Source of the DNA: Thermoproteota archaeon
GTDB lineage: Archaea; Korarchaeota; Korarchaeia; Korarchaeales; Korarchaeaceae
Assembly (NCBI GenBank): GCA_027492205.1
Contig: JAOZFN010000006.1
Location: 113,409 to 177,408, forward strand
Length of the DNA: 64,000 bases
Reading direction: 5' to 3'
Each line of letters opens with the position of its first letter. The stretch's first letter is position 1. Under the pieces are notes generated by a model, which was not told the DNA's origin, did no database searches, and saw only the letters and a list, made by a program, of their open reading frames with translations. Positions 37,022 to 44,405 of this stretch are shown here, one piece after another. The translations under genes were made by a program, and so were the position numbers.

Positions 37022-37471
37022 GGCGTCGGCCGCCTTCCTGAGCGCCACGCTGAAGCCCGGCTCGGCCCCGATCACCGCAACCTCCTTTCCAGCCTCCTTC
37101 GCCCGGTAAACCAGCGGGAGGTAGGCCGCCGACCTCGTTGCGAGGGCCAGGGCGTCTATCTTGTCGTCGTGTATCGTGTCCATGGCGGCGATCGTGAAGT
37201 CGACCTCCGGCTTGCCCGGGGAGATCAGCGCCTTGTAGCCCGCATTCATAACAGCCTCCACAAGCTTCTCCGGAGCCTTCCTGTCCAGCACGACCACCTT
37301 AACCCTGACGTTCCCCAGATCAGAGGCCACCTTCGAGATTTCCTCGAGGTCAACGCCCAGCTCCTTCCTAAGCATGTTAGGGCCGTCCACAATTACGGCG
37401 ACGCGCCTCCTCCTGTGCCTCGACGGAAGTCTGAGCGGAACCCTGGGGACGGAGACGCGGCGGTGGCTCAT
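36965..37471 (-). CDS. NYN-domain (LabA-like PIN) putative RNase
   Basis: VAVIVDGPNMLRKEL, VKVVVLDR, PEVDFTIAAMDTIHDDKIDALALATRSAAY, LPLVYRAKEAGKEVAVIGA give the NYN/PIN-like fold with four acidic residues that would bind metal. The N-terminal 20 residues are very basic and could bind RNA. It is divergent from the TFS gene. The extended C-terminus overlaps DUF373. (Motifs span residues about 24-150.). Confidence 0.82.
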   Translation of the reverse strand: MSHRRVSVPRVPLRLPSRHRRRRVAVIVDGPNMLRKELGVDLEEISKVASDLGNVRVKVVVLDRKAPEKLVEAVMNAGYKALISPGKPEVDFTIAAMDTIHDDKIDALALATRSAAYLPLVYRAKEAGKEVAVIGAEPGFSVALRKAADASFTVGSPSSSYEGPEEEE

Positions 37472-37544
37472 CGGACCTCCCCTCTTCTGGACCTAATTAA
37501 CGGTTGGCCCGTCGCCCGCGCAAACTAGATTAATCGCCACGCCC

Positions 37545-37895
37545 GTGAGACGCACCCGAGGGATAGAGTTGATCTGCCCGAAATGCGGGGCCCTGATGTC
37601 GCCGAGGGTCGAGGACGGCAAGGTCGTGTTCAAGTGCCCCAGGTGCGGGTACGAGGGGACTGAGGGTAGAGCTCTCAACATCACCAGGAGGGTGTCCGCG
37701 GGCCCAGAGAACAAGGTGGTCGTGATAGAGCACCCAGAGGAACTCATCTCCCTCCCCAAGGTCAAGGCCGTGTGCCCGAAGTGCGGGCACACCGAGGCCT
37801 ACCTGAGGATAGAGCAGACCAGGTCGGCGGACGAGCCCCCCACCAGGATCTACACCTGCGTCAAGTGCAAGTACACCTGGCGGGAATACTCCTAA
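37545..37895 (+). CDS. tfs: Transcription factor S (TFIIS-like)
   Basis: TFS stimulates RNA cleavage by backtracked RNA polymerase. The N-terminal zinc ribbon is CPKCG...CPRCG. The C-terminal ribbon has CPKCG, the catalytic acidic loop QTRSADEPPTRIYTC, and CVKCKYTWREY. The 116-residue length is normal. The start is GTG 37545; no strong ribosome-binding site is seen, consistent with leaderless expression. Confidence 0.93.
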   Translation: MRRTRGIELICPKCGALMSPRVEDGKVVFKCPRCGYEGTEGRALNITRRVSAGPENKVVVIEHPEELISLPKVKAVCPKCGHTEAYLRIEQTRSADEPPTRIYTCVKCKYTWREYS

Positions 37896-38580
37896 TTGTT
37901 AGTATTATCTCCTCCCAGTGACCGCCCGGAAGGCCTGAGTTGGCCTCCATCCACGTAAACGTAGTCGTCCGCCACCTTAACCCCCTGCCATCCCGCGAGC
38001 TCAGAGCTGGTCGCCGTGACCCTAGTGTAGCCGTGGTAGGTTCCGCTCTGGGAGACGCTCCATGTAAGCGCCCTCCGCCTCAAGGTTCTGGAGGTAGGCT
38101 TCCGCTTTAGACCGACAGAGAGAGGGGAGATCCCGGTAGCAGTAGGTGCAGCTCCACCTATTCTTGGACTTCACGGTCCCCAGGTTCGCGCTCTTGTCCT
38201 CCCAGGCGAAGTAGCCTCCGGGTGGCATGACCTCAGCCACGGAGTCCCTCCAGCTCCCCGTCTTGTTCAGGGTGACTCCATATTGCTTCCAGACGTTCCC
38301 GCTGGGGTCGTAGATCGTGATGGTGACGTTCCTCTCGCTGCTGTGGACGTCTATGGTCACGGAGTCGAGTCTGCCCACCAGGTCTGGGTAGACCTCGACG
38401 TCGATGAACGCGCTCTCCCCCTGGGCGGTTATGTTGGACGTGTCAGCTCCTCCATCAGCCTGCGCGGTGACGTTGGCCTGTCCCCCTGGGGGGAGATCGA
38501 CGTCCACGGTTATCGTGGCCTGCCCACCGGCAGGGAGGAAGACCTGGGTTGGCGTGACGCTCACGACGTTTATCCGTCGT
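37892..38580 (-). pseudogene. Truncated, frameshifted surface/secreted beta-sandwich protein
   Basis: On the minus strand the frame from 38580 reads NVVSVTPTQVFLPAGGQATI, two Gly/Pro-rich repeats and IDVHSSERNVTITIYDPSG, all beta-rich like domains of archaeal surface proteins. It stops at 38022. The adjoining frame to 37892 continues with similar beta sequence (SGTYHGYTRVTATSSEL, VADDYVYVDGG), so a frameshift lies near 38080. The N-terminus with a signal peptide is missing, and a stop and the 117-nt element lie immediately upstream. I read it as the remnant of a gene cut by the adjacent insertion. Confidence 0.55.
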
Positions 38581-38612
38581 CATTTCGCTGAGAGGGAAGA
38601 GGAGAAGCCTAT

Positions 38613-38729
38613 TATAACGGCCGTTCTAAAAGCTCGGAGATCGCGCAATTCGCGCGATGTATGTAGATCTACGATTAGACTAGCTATCTCTGCGAAAGGG
38701 GCTACTTCCTGGCCTACTTGGATCATGTG
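38613..38729 (+). repeat. Left copy of a 117-nt inverted element
   Basis: It is the partner of 40204-40320 in opposite orientation. The two align without a gap over 117 bases. The first 78 are roughly three quarters identical by eye, including TTCTAAAAG, GAGATCGCGCAAT and CGCGCG; the last part is weaker but ends in the shared ATCATGTG. It contains a TATA-like TTCTAAAAG (38624-38632) and a perfect arm pair ATCGCGC-N5-GCGCGAT. The potential promoter points into the DUF3800 cassette. Confidence 0.65.
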
Positions 38730-38822
38730 TAGGTGAGTCCCAATATTTTCTGAGGGCAGGTTCCACTCAGTACTGGAAGTCCAACCAGAGATCTCACCTC
38801 GCTTTCCGGGGGAAGGAGCATC

Positions 38823-39128
38823 TTGGACGACGAGAGTGAGAAGATTAGAGAGGTTCTAACGGGGGAGATACTGGAGATTCTACTTGAAATCGATGAGATG
38901 AGCGAGGAGGAGCTTGCGGCTGTGGTCGTGAGGACTGTCGCCCGTGCCGCGGTCTACGTAAAGCTCGTTGAGCTGAAGGCGCGAGAGCAGGGTCTTTTCC
39001 CTCTCCCAGAGGAGGCGGAGCGAGCGGTGGAGGTGCTCGCCGGATTCCTTCTCCCCGCCGCGCTCGGGCGGATCGAGAATTCTAAGGCTCCAAGCAGACG
39101 GCCTACGCGTGACCCCCAGCCGAACTAA
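38823..39128 (+). CDS. Small acidic helical protein upstream of DUF3800
   Basis: The 101 residues are helical and acidic at the N-terminus (GEILEILLEIDEMSEEELA), with a hydrophobic helix (AVEVLAGFLLPAALG) and a polar tail. No family is recognised. TTG 38823 has a GGGGGAAGGAG site. The gene is 50 bases before the DUF3800 gene and both lie between the inverted elements, so it may be a partner, for example an antitoxin or immunity protein. That role is inferred from position only. Confidence 0.5.
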   Translation: MDDESEKIREVLTGEILEILLEIDEMSEEELAAVVVRTVARAAVYVKLVELKAREQGLFPLPEEAERAVEVLAGFLLPAALGRIENSKAPSRRPTRDPQPN

Positions 39129-39177
39129 CCCACGTGGGGGGCATTCATAAATTGGATCTGCCCAGGGGGTTCTGTCG

Positions 39178-39891
39178 TTGGACTACGTGTTTGTGGACGA
39201 GTCGGGGGACCCGATGCTGACGAGCAAGGCCACTAGGCACTTCGTCTTAGCTTTCGTCCACGTCAGGGGAAGGGACAAGCCGTCGGTGGATAAAGTTCTC
39301 TCTAGGATCCTCAAGAGGCTCAAGAGGAGGAATCTGTATCCTCCACAAATGGATGAGCTGAAGTTCAACCTCCCCAGCAGATCGACCAAGCGGGTTCTCA
39401 GCGCCGAGGAGCACAGGCTGTACCTGTCGAAGATGCCCGAGGTTCGGAGGAGAGTTCTGAGCGTTATCACTACACTCGACGTCAGAATCGGCGTGGTTAT
39501 AGTGGACAAGTCGAAGGCGTATCCGAGCTGGACGAGCGACAGGCTCTACAACTACATGATCGTTCACAACCTGTTTTTCGGCTTCCTTGAACTTGTTCAG
39601 CCTGACCCCGAGCTTACCGTGATGGTGGACAAGAGGCTGAGGGGACAGGCCAAGAGGGCCTTCGACGACTACTCCAGGAGGAAGTACGAGTTCCTCAGGG
39701 ACTGGGGCTACATCCACTACGAGCTGAACTCCCTGAACATAGAGCACGTTGCGTCGAGCGAAGAGCCTGGGATCTGGATGGCTGACTTCGTGGCTGGCTC
39801 TTACTTCCAGAAGTACGAGAGGGGGAACTCGGAGTACGCGGACATCATAGATCGATCCGGGAAGAGGATCTACATTGAGGTGAAGTGGTAG
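39178..39891 (+). CDS. DUF3800 protein (RNase H-like fold)
   Basis: The start YVFVDESGDP is the DUF3800 signature with two acidic residues of an RNase H-like active site. VIVDKSK, LTVMVDKRLRGQAKRAF and the late GIWMADFVAGSYF (the usual xxADxVAG motif) complete the set. DUF3800 proteins are common in phages, mobile elements and defence islands, and their targets are mostly unknown. At 237 residues it is full length. It is followed by a terminator-like palindrome at 39963. Confidence 0.82.
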   Translation: MDYVFVDESGDPMLTSKATRHFVLAFVHVRGRDKPSVDKVLSRILKRLKRRNLYPPQMDELKFNLPSRSTKRVLSAEEHRLYLSKMPEVRRRVLSVITTLDVRIGVVIVDKSKAYPSWTSDRLYNYMIVHNLFFGFLELVQPDPELTVMVDKRLRGQAKRAFDDYSRRKYEFLRDWGYIHYELNSLNIEHVASSEEPGIWMADFVAGSYFQKYERGNSEYADIIDRSGKRIYIEVKW

Positions 39892-39962
39892 CCAGCACAG
39901 GGAGGAGGTCATCGCGCCCCGCGGTACTCGTTGGGCTGCGCCTCTCATCCTTTCCCGCGGAG

Positions 39963-39980
39963 CCACCCCGTATGGGGTGG
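39963..39980 (+). terminator. Palindrome after the DUF3800 gene
   Basis: CCACCCC and GGGGTGG pair perfectly over GTAT. It lies 70 bases after the DUF3800 stop, with no T-run directly after. It could terminate the cassette transcript. Confidence 0.4.
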
Positions 39981-40203
39981 GCTTACCGCTCCCCAATAGA
40001 GAAGCTTATGTCATTTCTAAATAAGTGTTTAATCTGGCTGCTTAATCTGGCTGCCAGGAGATCCTTCAATTCCATTTACTACTGTGTGCTGATGGCTTCT
40101 TTCCTACACTTTTTTGGCGGCGCAGGCTAAGATTTCCCGCGCATCCCCCGCAGATACCCCAAGGGTCGAGAGCCCAGTTGAGCCGCCTGTTTACACTCCT
40201 CTC
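39981..40203. other. A+T-richer intergenic stretch with a short tandem repeat
   Basis: No supported gene is present. Base composition is clearly more A+T-rich than the flanks. Two tandem copies of TTAATCTGGCTGC lie at about 40029-40054. A minus-strand open frame 40066-40272 crosses into the right element (RAYLGWRDEETAPPDHVERS) and may be the relic of a short gene of which the left element keeps a decayed copy. Confidence 0.4.
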
Positions 40204-40320
40204 CACATGATCTGGAGGAGCCGTCTCCTCGTCCCTCCAGCCGAGATAGGCTCTCTGATCGTGGATCGACATTCACCGCGCGTATTGCGCGATCTCGCGC
40301 CTTTTAGAACGAGTGTTATA
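40204..40320 (-). repeat. Right copy of the 117-nt inverted element
   Basis: Read on the minus strand from 40320 it matches 38613-38729 without gaps, with the same TTCTAAAAG TATA-like box and an ATCGCGC-N5-GCGCGGT arm pair that has lost one match. Together the two copies bound about 1.5 kb holding the small ORF and DUF3800. Confidence 0.65.
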
Positions 40321-40556
40321 AACCAAGGATGAGCGCTTTCGACGGAATCCTTGCCCCCCAGAGATTTTGCGCCAATTAACCGCGCATGGCGCCTAGCCTA
40401 GCAGAAATAAGCGTGAAACCCTCATCTCACTACAACGGGTAGATAGCTCTCTAGGGGGTCTGCTTTTCATAGAGCTGGCATAAAACTGCCCATAATTCTG
40501 AGCGAAAGCTCGAAAAGACAGCAATATTTTTAAGCACATGCTCGCAGAAGGCCGTC
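40321..40556. other. Gene-free stretch with the promoter of the next gene
   Basis: No gene is supported between the right element and the membrane protein. A TATA-like AATATTTTTAAG at 40523-40534 is centred about 28 bases before GTG 40557, so that gene is probably leaderless. Confidence 0.5.
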
Positions 40557-41198
40557 GTGCGCCGGCGTAGGGACTTGATAGGACGCCTCGACGCGCTGGG
40601 ACAACTAATACTAACACTGGCTGGCCTCATAACGTTTGTGCCAGCCATCATCGAGGCGATAGCCAATGGCCTTCTCGCGCACGTCCTGCTCCCCTCGCTC
40701 GTGATCTCAAGCTTGGCGATGCCCATCTACGTGGGGTACTGGAGGGGGACTATGCAGGGGGATCCACGGGAGGCCGTCAGGGGCGTGATCTACCTGATAT
40801 ACGGGCTAATCCCACCCGCCTCTCTTATTCCAATCTTCCGCTGGCAGCAGCCGCCCCTCTCACTGGGGACCTACGGGCTGGTCCTATCGGTCCTTGCCGT
40901 GGTTGCCCTGCTCATGATCCTCCTTAGATTTCCCATCGCCTCCATAGAGAACTACCTGGGCAGCGTAAGCTACGTTCTAAGAGACGGGCTGCTGGACAGA
41001 GCGAGGTCCGACTTCGAGACCTTGACCATCCTAGCAGCGGTTGCTCTTTCCGTTGGAACGATTCTCCTGGGGGTCTTACTGTGGGCCCTGTCGCTTGGGG
41101 TCTCAGAGGGCCTCAGGGAGGGGGCGATCCTGATGGCGGCTTCATTCTTCCTGTTCGGCCTGGCCGAGTACGCCGCCCGCCGCGCCGGAGGCCCTTGA
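40557..41198 (+). CDS. Polytopic membrane protein, unknown function
   Basis: Six hydrophobic segments are visible, including LILTLAGLITFVPAIIEAI, LLPSLVISSLAMPIYVGYW, YGLVLSVLAVVALLMILL and LTILAAVALSVGTILLGVLL. A basic N-terminus suggests it stays inside. No transporter or enzyme motif is recognised. It is leaderless by its TATA position and is not linked to a neighbour in the same direction. Confidence 0.6.
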   Translation: MRRRRDLIGRLDALGQLILTLAGLITFVPAIIEAIANGLLAHVLLPSLVISSLAMPIYVGYWRGTMQGDPREAVRGVIYLIYGLIPPASLIPIFRWQQPPLSLGTYGLVLSVLAVVALLMILLRFPIASIENYLGSVSYVLRDGLLDRARSDFETLTILAAVALSVGTILLGVLLWALSLGVSEGLREGAILMAASFFLFGLAEYAARRAGGP

Positions 41199-41337
41199 GA
41201 GAACTGGTCCCCCCGAGGCCGTGCGCCCTCCGCCGCCGCGGGCCCCGAAACAATCCGCAGTCTGCCTAAACCCCGTCCCAGATGGTGATATCTCGTAATA
41301 GTACTAACTGAAAGCTACATTTCTGGCGGGAGTACTC

Positions 41338-42822
41338 TTAGCCTCCCAAGTACTTCCGCCTGACGTACCTCACGAAGCTCTCGGGGTCGATGTCCTCGCC
41401 TATTGCGCGCCTCACTAGCTCCTTTGGCGAGTATACAGAGCCCCACTTCTGCACTCTCTCCCTCAGGAACTCCATGATCTCTCCAAACCGCCTCTGAGCT
41501 ATCTTCTCCCCTAGCTCAGGTATCTTCGAGCCCAGCTGGGCCGCCAGAACCGTACCCACGAAGTACGTCGGGAAGTAACCGACGTACCCGAGCGACCAGT
41601 GGACGTCCTGGATGACGCCGTCCGCGTATCCCCTGGGCCTGACCCCTATCAGGCGCTCCATCTCGTCGTTCCACAGCTCCGGGAGTTCCTCGACCTCGAG
41701 CGATCCCTCCAGCATCGACTTCTCAATCTCGTACCTCAGGTAGATGTGCAGGCCGTAGTGGACCTCGTCCGCCTCGACCCTTATCAGCTCCGGCCTCACC
41801 AGGGTGAAGTACTCGTAGACGTCACCGGGAGCGTACCTCCTCAGGAACGGGAGGGCCAGGGCCATCTCGTAAAACGCGGCCTCGACGAACTCCCTGCTCC
41901 TGCCCACCACGTTCTCCCAGAACCTGGACTGAGACTCGTGTATCCCGTAGGAGGCGCCCTCCTGAACCGGAGTGGCCCAGTACGCCCTGTCTATGTTCAT
42001 GTCGTACGTGGCGTGCCCGAACTCGTGCACCACCGCCAGCAGGGACCTCCTGAAGTCCCTCGGATGGTACCAGGTGGTGATCCGGACGTCGTCGAGCCCG
42101 ATCCCGGAGGTGAACGGGTGGGGCGACACGTCCATCCTGCCGCGGTTGAAGTCGAACCCGAGCACGTGGAGGATGTGCTCGTTCAGCTTCCTCATGCTCT
42201 CCCTGGCGTACTCCTCCCCCTCGAGCGGGTGCTCCCTCGGCCCCCCCGTGGCGATCCGCTTGAACAGGCCCGAGAGCTCATCCACCACCGAGAAGAGGCG
42301 CTCGCAGTCCTTTACGGTGAATCCCTCCTCGAACCTGTCCAAGAGGGCGTCGTACGGGTGGTCCTCGTACCCGAGGTACTCGGCCTTCCTCCTCTGGAGC
42401 TCGAAGACCCTCTCCAGCGTCGGGGCGAACGAATGGAAGTCGTCCCTCTCCTTGGCCTTCACCCACTCCGCGTAGGCCCTGGTGGTGACTCGAGCCTCCT
42501 CCTCCACGAACTCGGGCGGGAGCTTGGTGTAGTACTCGATGTCCCTCTTCAGGACCCTGATCACGCCGGCCTCGAAGTCGTTCCTCGGCCTGGCTGACTC
42601 CACCAGGGACACGAACTCTGGGTGGGTCATGAGCCTCTGCACAATCTTGCGGAGGGTCGCCCTGGCCTCGCCCCTCTCCGCCGCCGCTCCGGGGGGCATG
42701 TAGGTCTCCATGTCCCATCCGATCAGGGAGAGGCCGTAGTAGATGGCCCACACGTCCCTGTACCTGGTTAGGATCTCCCTGACCTCGTGGCTCTCGACCG
42801 GGGGCCTGAACTCGATCCCCAT
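41338..42822 (-). CDS. M32 family carboxypeptidase (Taq type)
   Basis: The metallopeptidase removes C-terminal residues. The zinc motif is VVHEFGHATYD (HEXXH), followed by the family's EGASYGIHESQSRFWEN supplying the third ligand. HPFTSGIGLDDVRITTWYHP and LGYVGYFPTYFVGT are typical. The length of about 494 residues is normal. ATG 42822 is used; the longer frame adds a basic stretch through the upstream region. Confidence 0.94.
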   Translation of the reverse strand: MGIEFRPPVESHEVREILTRYRDVWAIYYGLSLIGWDMETYMPPGAAAERGEARATLRKIVQRLMTHPEFVSLVESARPRNDFEAGVIRVLKRDIEYYTKLPPEFVEEEARVTTRAYAEWVKAKERDDFHSFAPTLERVFELQRRKAEYLGYEDHPYDALLDRFEEGFTVKDCERLFSVVDELSGLFKRIATGGPREHPLEGEEYARESMRKLNEHILHVLGFDFNRGRMDVSPHPFTSGIGLDDVRITTWYHPRDFRRSLLAVVHEFGHATYDMNIDRAYWATPVQEGASYGIHESQSRFWENVVGRSREFVEAAFYEMALALPFLRRYAPGDVYEYFTLVRPELIRVEADEVHYGLHIYLRYEIEKSMLEGSLEVEELPELWNDEMERLIGVRPRGYADGVIQDVHWSLGYVGYFPTYFVGTVLAAQLGSKIPELGEKIAQRRFGEIMEFLRERVQKWGSVYSPKELVRRAIGEDIDPESFVRYVRRKYLGG

Positions 42823-42888
42823 GGCGGATCGGGCCCGCGGACCGGGCGACCTGTAAATGATTTTGCCCACCCTCCCGCCGACGCGCGG

Positions 42889-42898
42889 CCTATAAAAC
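42889..42898 (+). promoter_or_regulatory. TATA box of the NSUN methyltransferase gene
   Basis: CCTATAAAAC lies about 33 bases before TTG 42927, with a GGGTGAGAGGG ribosome-binding site between. Confidence 0.6.
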
Positions 42899-42926
42899 AG
42901 GCCCCCCGTTCTAGGGTGAGAGGGCC

Positions 42927-43895
42927 TTGGAGAGGTTGCCGGAGGGCGTCCTGAAGAGGTCGTTCGAGGAGAGGTACCGCAGGCTGATGGGGGGCGAGTA
43001 CGGCGAGTTCCTCCGCTTCATGGCCACCAGGCCCATCCCCTCCGTGCGACTGAACCCCATGAAGGCGGACCCAGACCGCCTCAGGAGGAGGCTGGAGGAC
43101 AGGGGGTGGGTTCTGAGGGGGGTGCCGTGGTATGAGCACGGCTTCTGGGTTCTCAGGGGGCCGGAGAGGCTCGGGGCCACGTCTGAGCATCAGCTCGGCC
43201 TGTACTACGTGCAGGAGGCCGCCTCCATGGTCCCGCCGGTGGCCCTCTCCCCCCGGCCCGGGGAGCGCGTGCTGGACATAGCCGCGGCGCCGGGCTCCAA
43301 GACGACCCAGATGGCCGAGATGATGTGGTGGAGGGGCGCGGTGGTGGCCAACGACTCGAACCCCGGCAGGGCCAACGCCCTCTCCGCGAACGTCCAGAGG
43401 ATGGGCTGCCCGAACGTGGTGGTGACCGTGAGGGACGGCAGGGCGCTCCCCAGGGTCCTGGGGGATGGGAGGTTCGACAGGGTGCTGGTAGACGCGCCCT
43501 GCTCGGCGGTTGGGGAGGCCAGGAGGAGCTGGGGCGCCCTGAGGAGGTGGAGCCTCCGCGCGGTGAGGAGGATCTCCAGGCTGCAGAGGTCCCTCGCCCT
43601 GGCCGGATACAGGCTCCTCAGGCCGGGCGGGCTGATGGTTTACTCCACCTGCACGCTAGACCCCGAGGAGAACGAGTTCGTGGTCCAGAGGCTCGTAGAC
43701 GAGGGGGCCGAGCCGGTCAGGCCCGAGATCCCAGGCCTGAGGTCGAGGCCGGGCCTCACCAGGTGGGAGGGGGCCGAGCTGGACCCGTCCCTGGCGAGGA
43801 CCATCAGGATCTACCCCCAGGACAACGACACCCAGGCGTTCTACGTCGCCCTCCTCCAGAAGCCCCTCGACGTCGGCGGGAGTGGGGGTGCCTAG
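42927..43895 (+). CDS. NOL1/NOP2/Sun (NSUN) RNA m5C methyltransferase
   Basis: The SAM motif VLDIAAAPGSKTTQMAEMM, the motif DRVLVDAPCSAVGE with the Pro-Cys pair, and VYSTCTLDPEENEFVV with the nucleophilic Cys are complete. An N-terminal RNA-binding part (RPIPSVRLNPMKAD) is typical. The target RNA, tRNA or rRNA, is not decided by sequence. It is followed at once by a PUA-like gene, probably its RNA-binding partner. Confidence 0.92.
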   Translation: MERLPEGVLKRSFEERYRRLMGGEYGEFLRFMATRPIPSVRLNPMKADPDRLRRRLEDRGWVLRGVPWYEHGFWVLRGPERLGATSEHQLGLYYVQEAASMVPPVALSPRPGERVLDIAAAPGSKTTQMAEMMWWRGAVVANDSNPGRANALSANVQRMGCPNVVVTVRDGRALPRVLGDGRFDRVLVDAPCSAVGEARRSWGALRRWSLRAVRRISRLQRSLALAGYRLLRPGGLMVYSTCTLDPEENEFVVQRLVDEGAEPVRPEIPGLRSRPGLTRWEGAELDPSLARTIRIYPQDNDTQAFYVALLQKPLDVGGSGGA

Positions 43896-44396
43896 GTGAG
43901 CGGCACGGAGAGGGAGAGGGAGGAGAGGCTCCTCTCCGAGCTCAGGGAGAGGTTCGGGATCGGGGGCGCGCCCGGCGGCCTGGCGCTCCTGACCTCGGCG
44001 AAGAGGGCGAGGCTCGTGACTCGAGAGGCACTCGAGTTCCTCGACGTCGCCGCCGTGGCCGGGGTGTACGTGGCCCGGGAGACGCCCTTCGGGATACACC
44101 TCAGCATCGAGGGGGCGGCTCTCCTCGGTCCGCTGGCCGAGAAGAACGTCGTGGAGATCCCTGAGAGCCTCGTGGACGCCTGGATGTCCGGCTCCGACCT
44201 GGAGCTCGGCGGACTCCTAGGGGTCGAGCCCGGCCCAGTCATCCTGAGGTGCGGAGAGGTCTACCTAGGGTCCGGACTCTACGACGGCCGCAGGATCAGG
44301 AACATGGTGTCCCGGGCCAGGAGGTCCGAGCCAGAGCAGGAACTCGTGGACTACGCCCTGAGGAGGGAGAGAGAAGAAAGGGGAGAGGAGGCCTGA
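43896..44396 (+). CDS. PUA-like RNA-binding partner of the NSUN methyltransferase
   Basis: The C-terminal half (EPGPVILRCGEVYLGSGLYD, GRRIRNMVSRARR) resembles the PUA-like domain found at the C-terminus of RsmF-type methyltransferases. The N-terminal half has AGVYVARETPFGIHLSIEG and LGPLAEKNVVEIPE. GTG 43896 follows the methyltransferase stop directly. I infer that the two polypeptides do what a single chain does in RsmF. Confidence 0.65.
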   Translation: MSGTEREREERLLSELRERFGIGGAPGGLALLTSAKRARLVTREALEFLDVAAVAGVYVARETPFGIHLSIEGAALLGPLAEKNVVEIPESLVDAWMSGSDLELGGLLGVEPGPVILRCGEVYLGSGLYDGRRIRNMVSRARRSEPEQELVDYALRREREERGEEA

Positions 44397-44405
44397 AGGC
44401 CCGGC

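Noticed and set aside
40405..40445. Sequence resembling a CRISPR repeat (GTGAAACCCTCATCTCAC...)
   Set aside because: Only one copy is present and there is no spacing pattern, so it is not an array.
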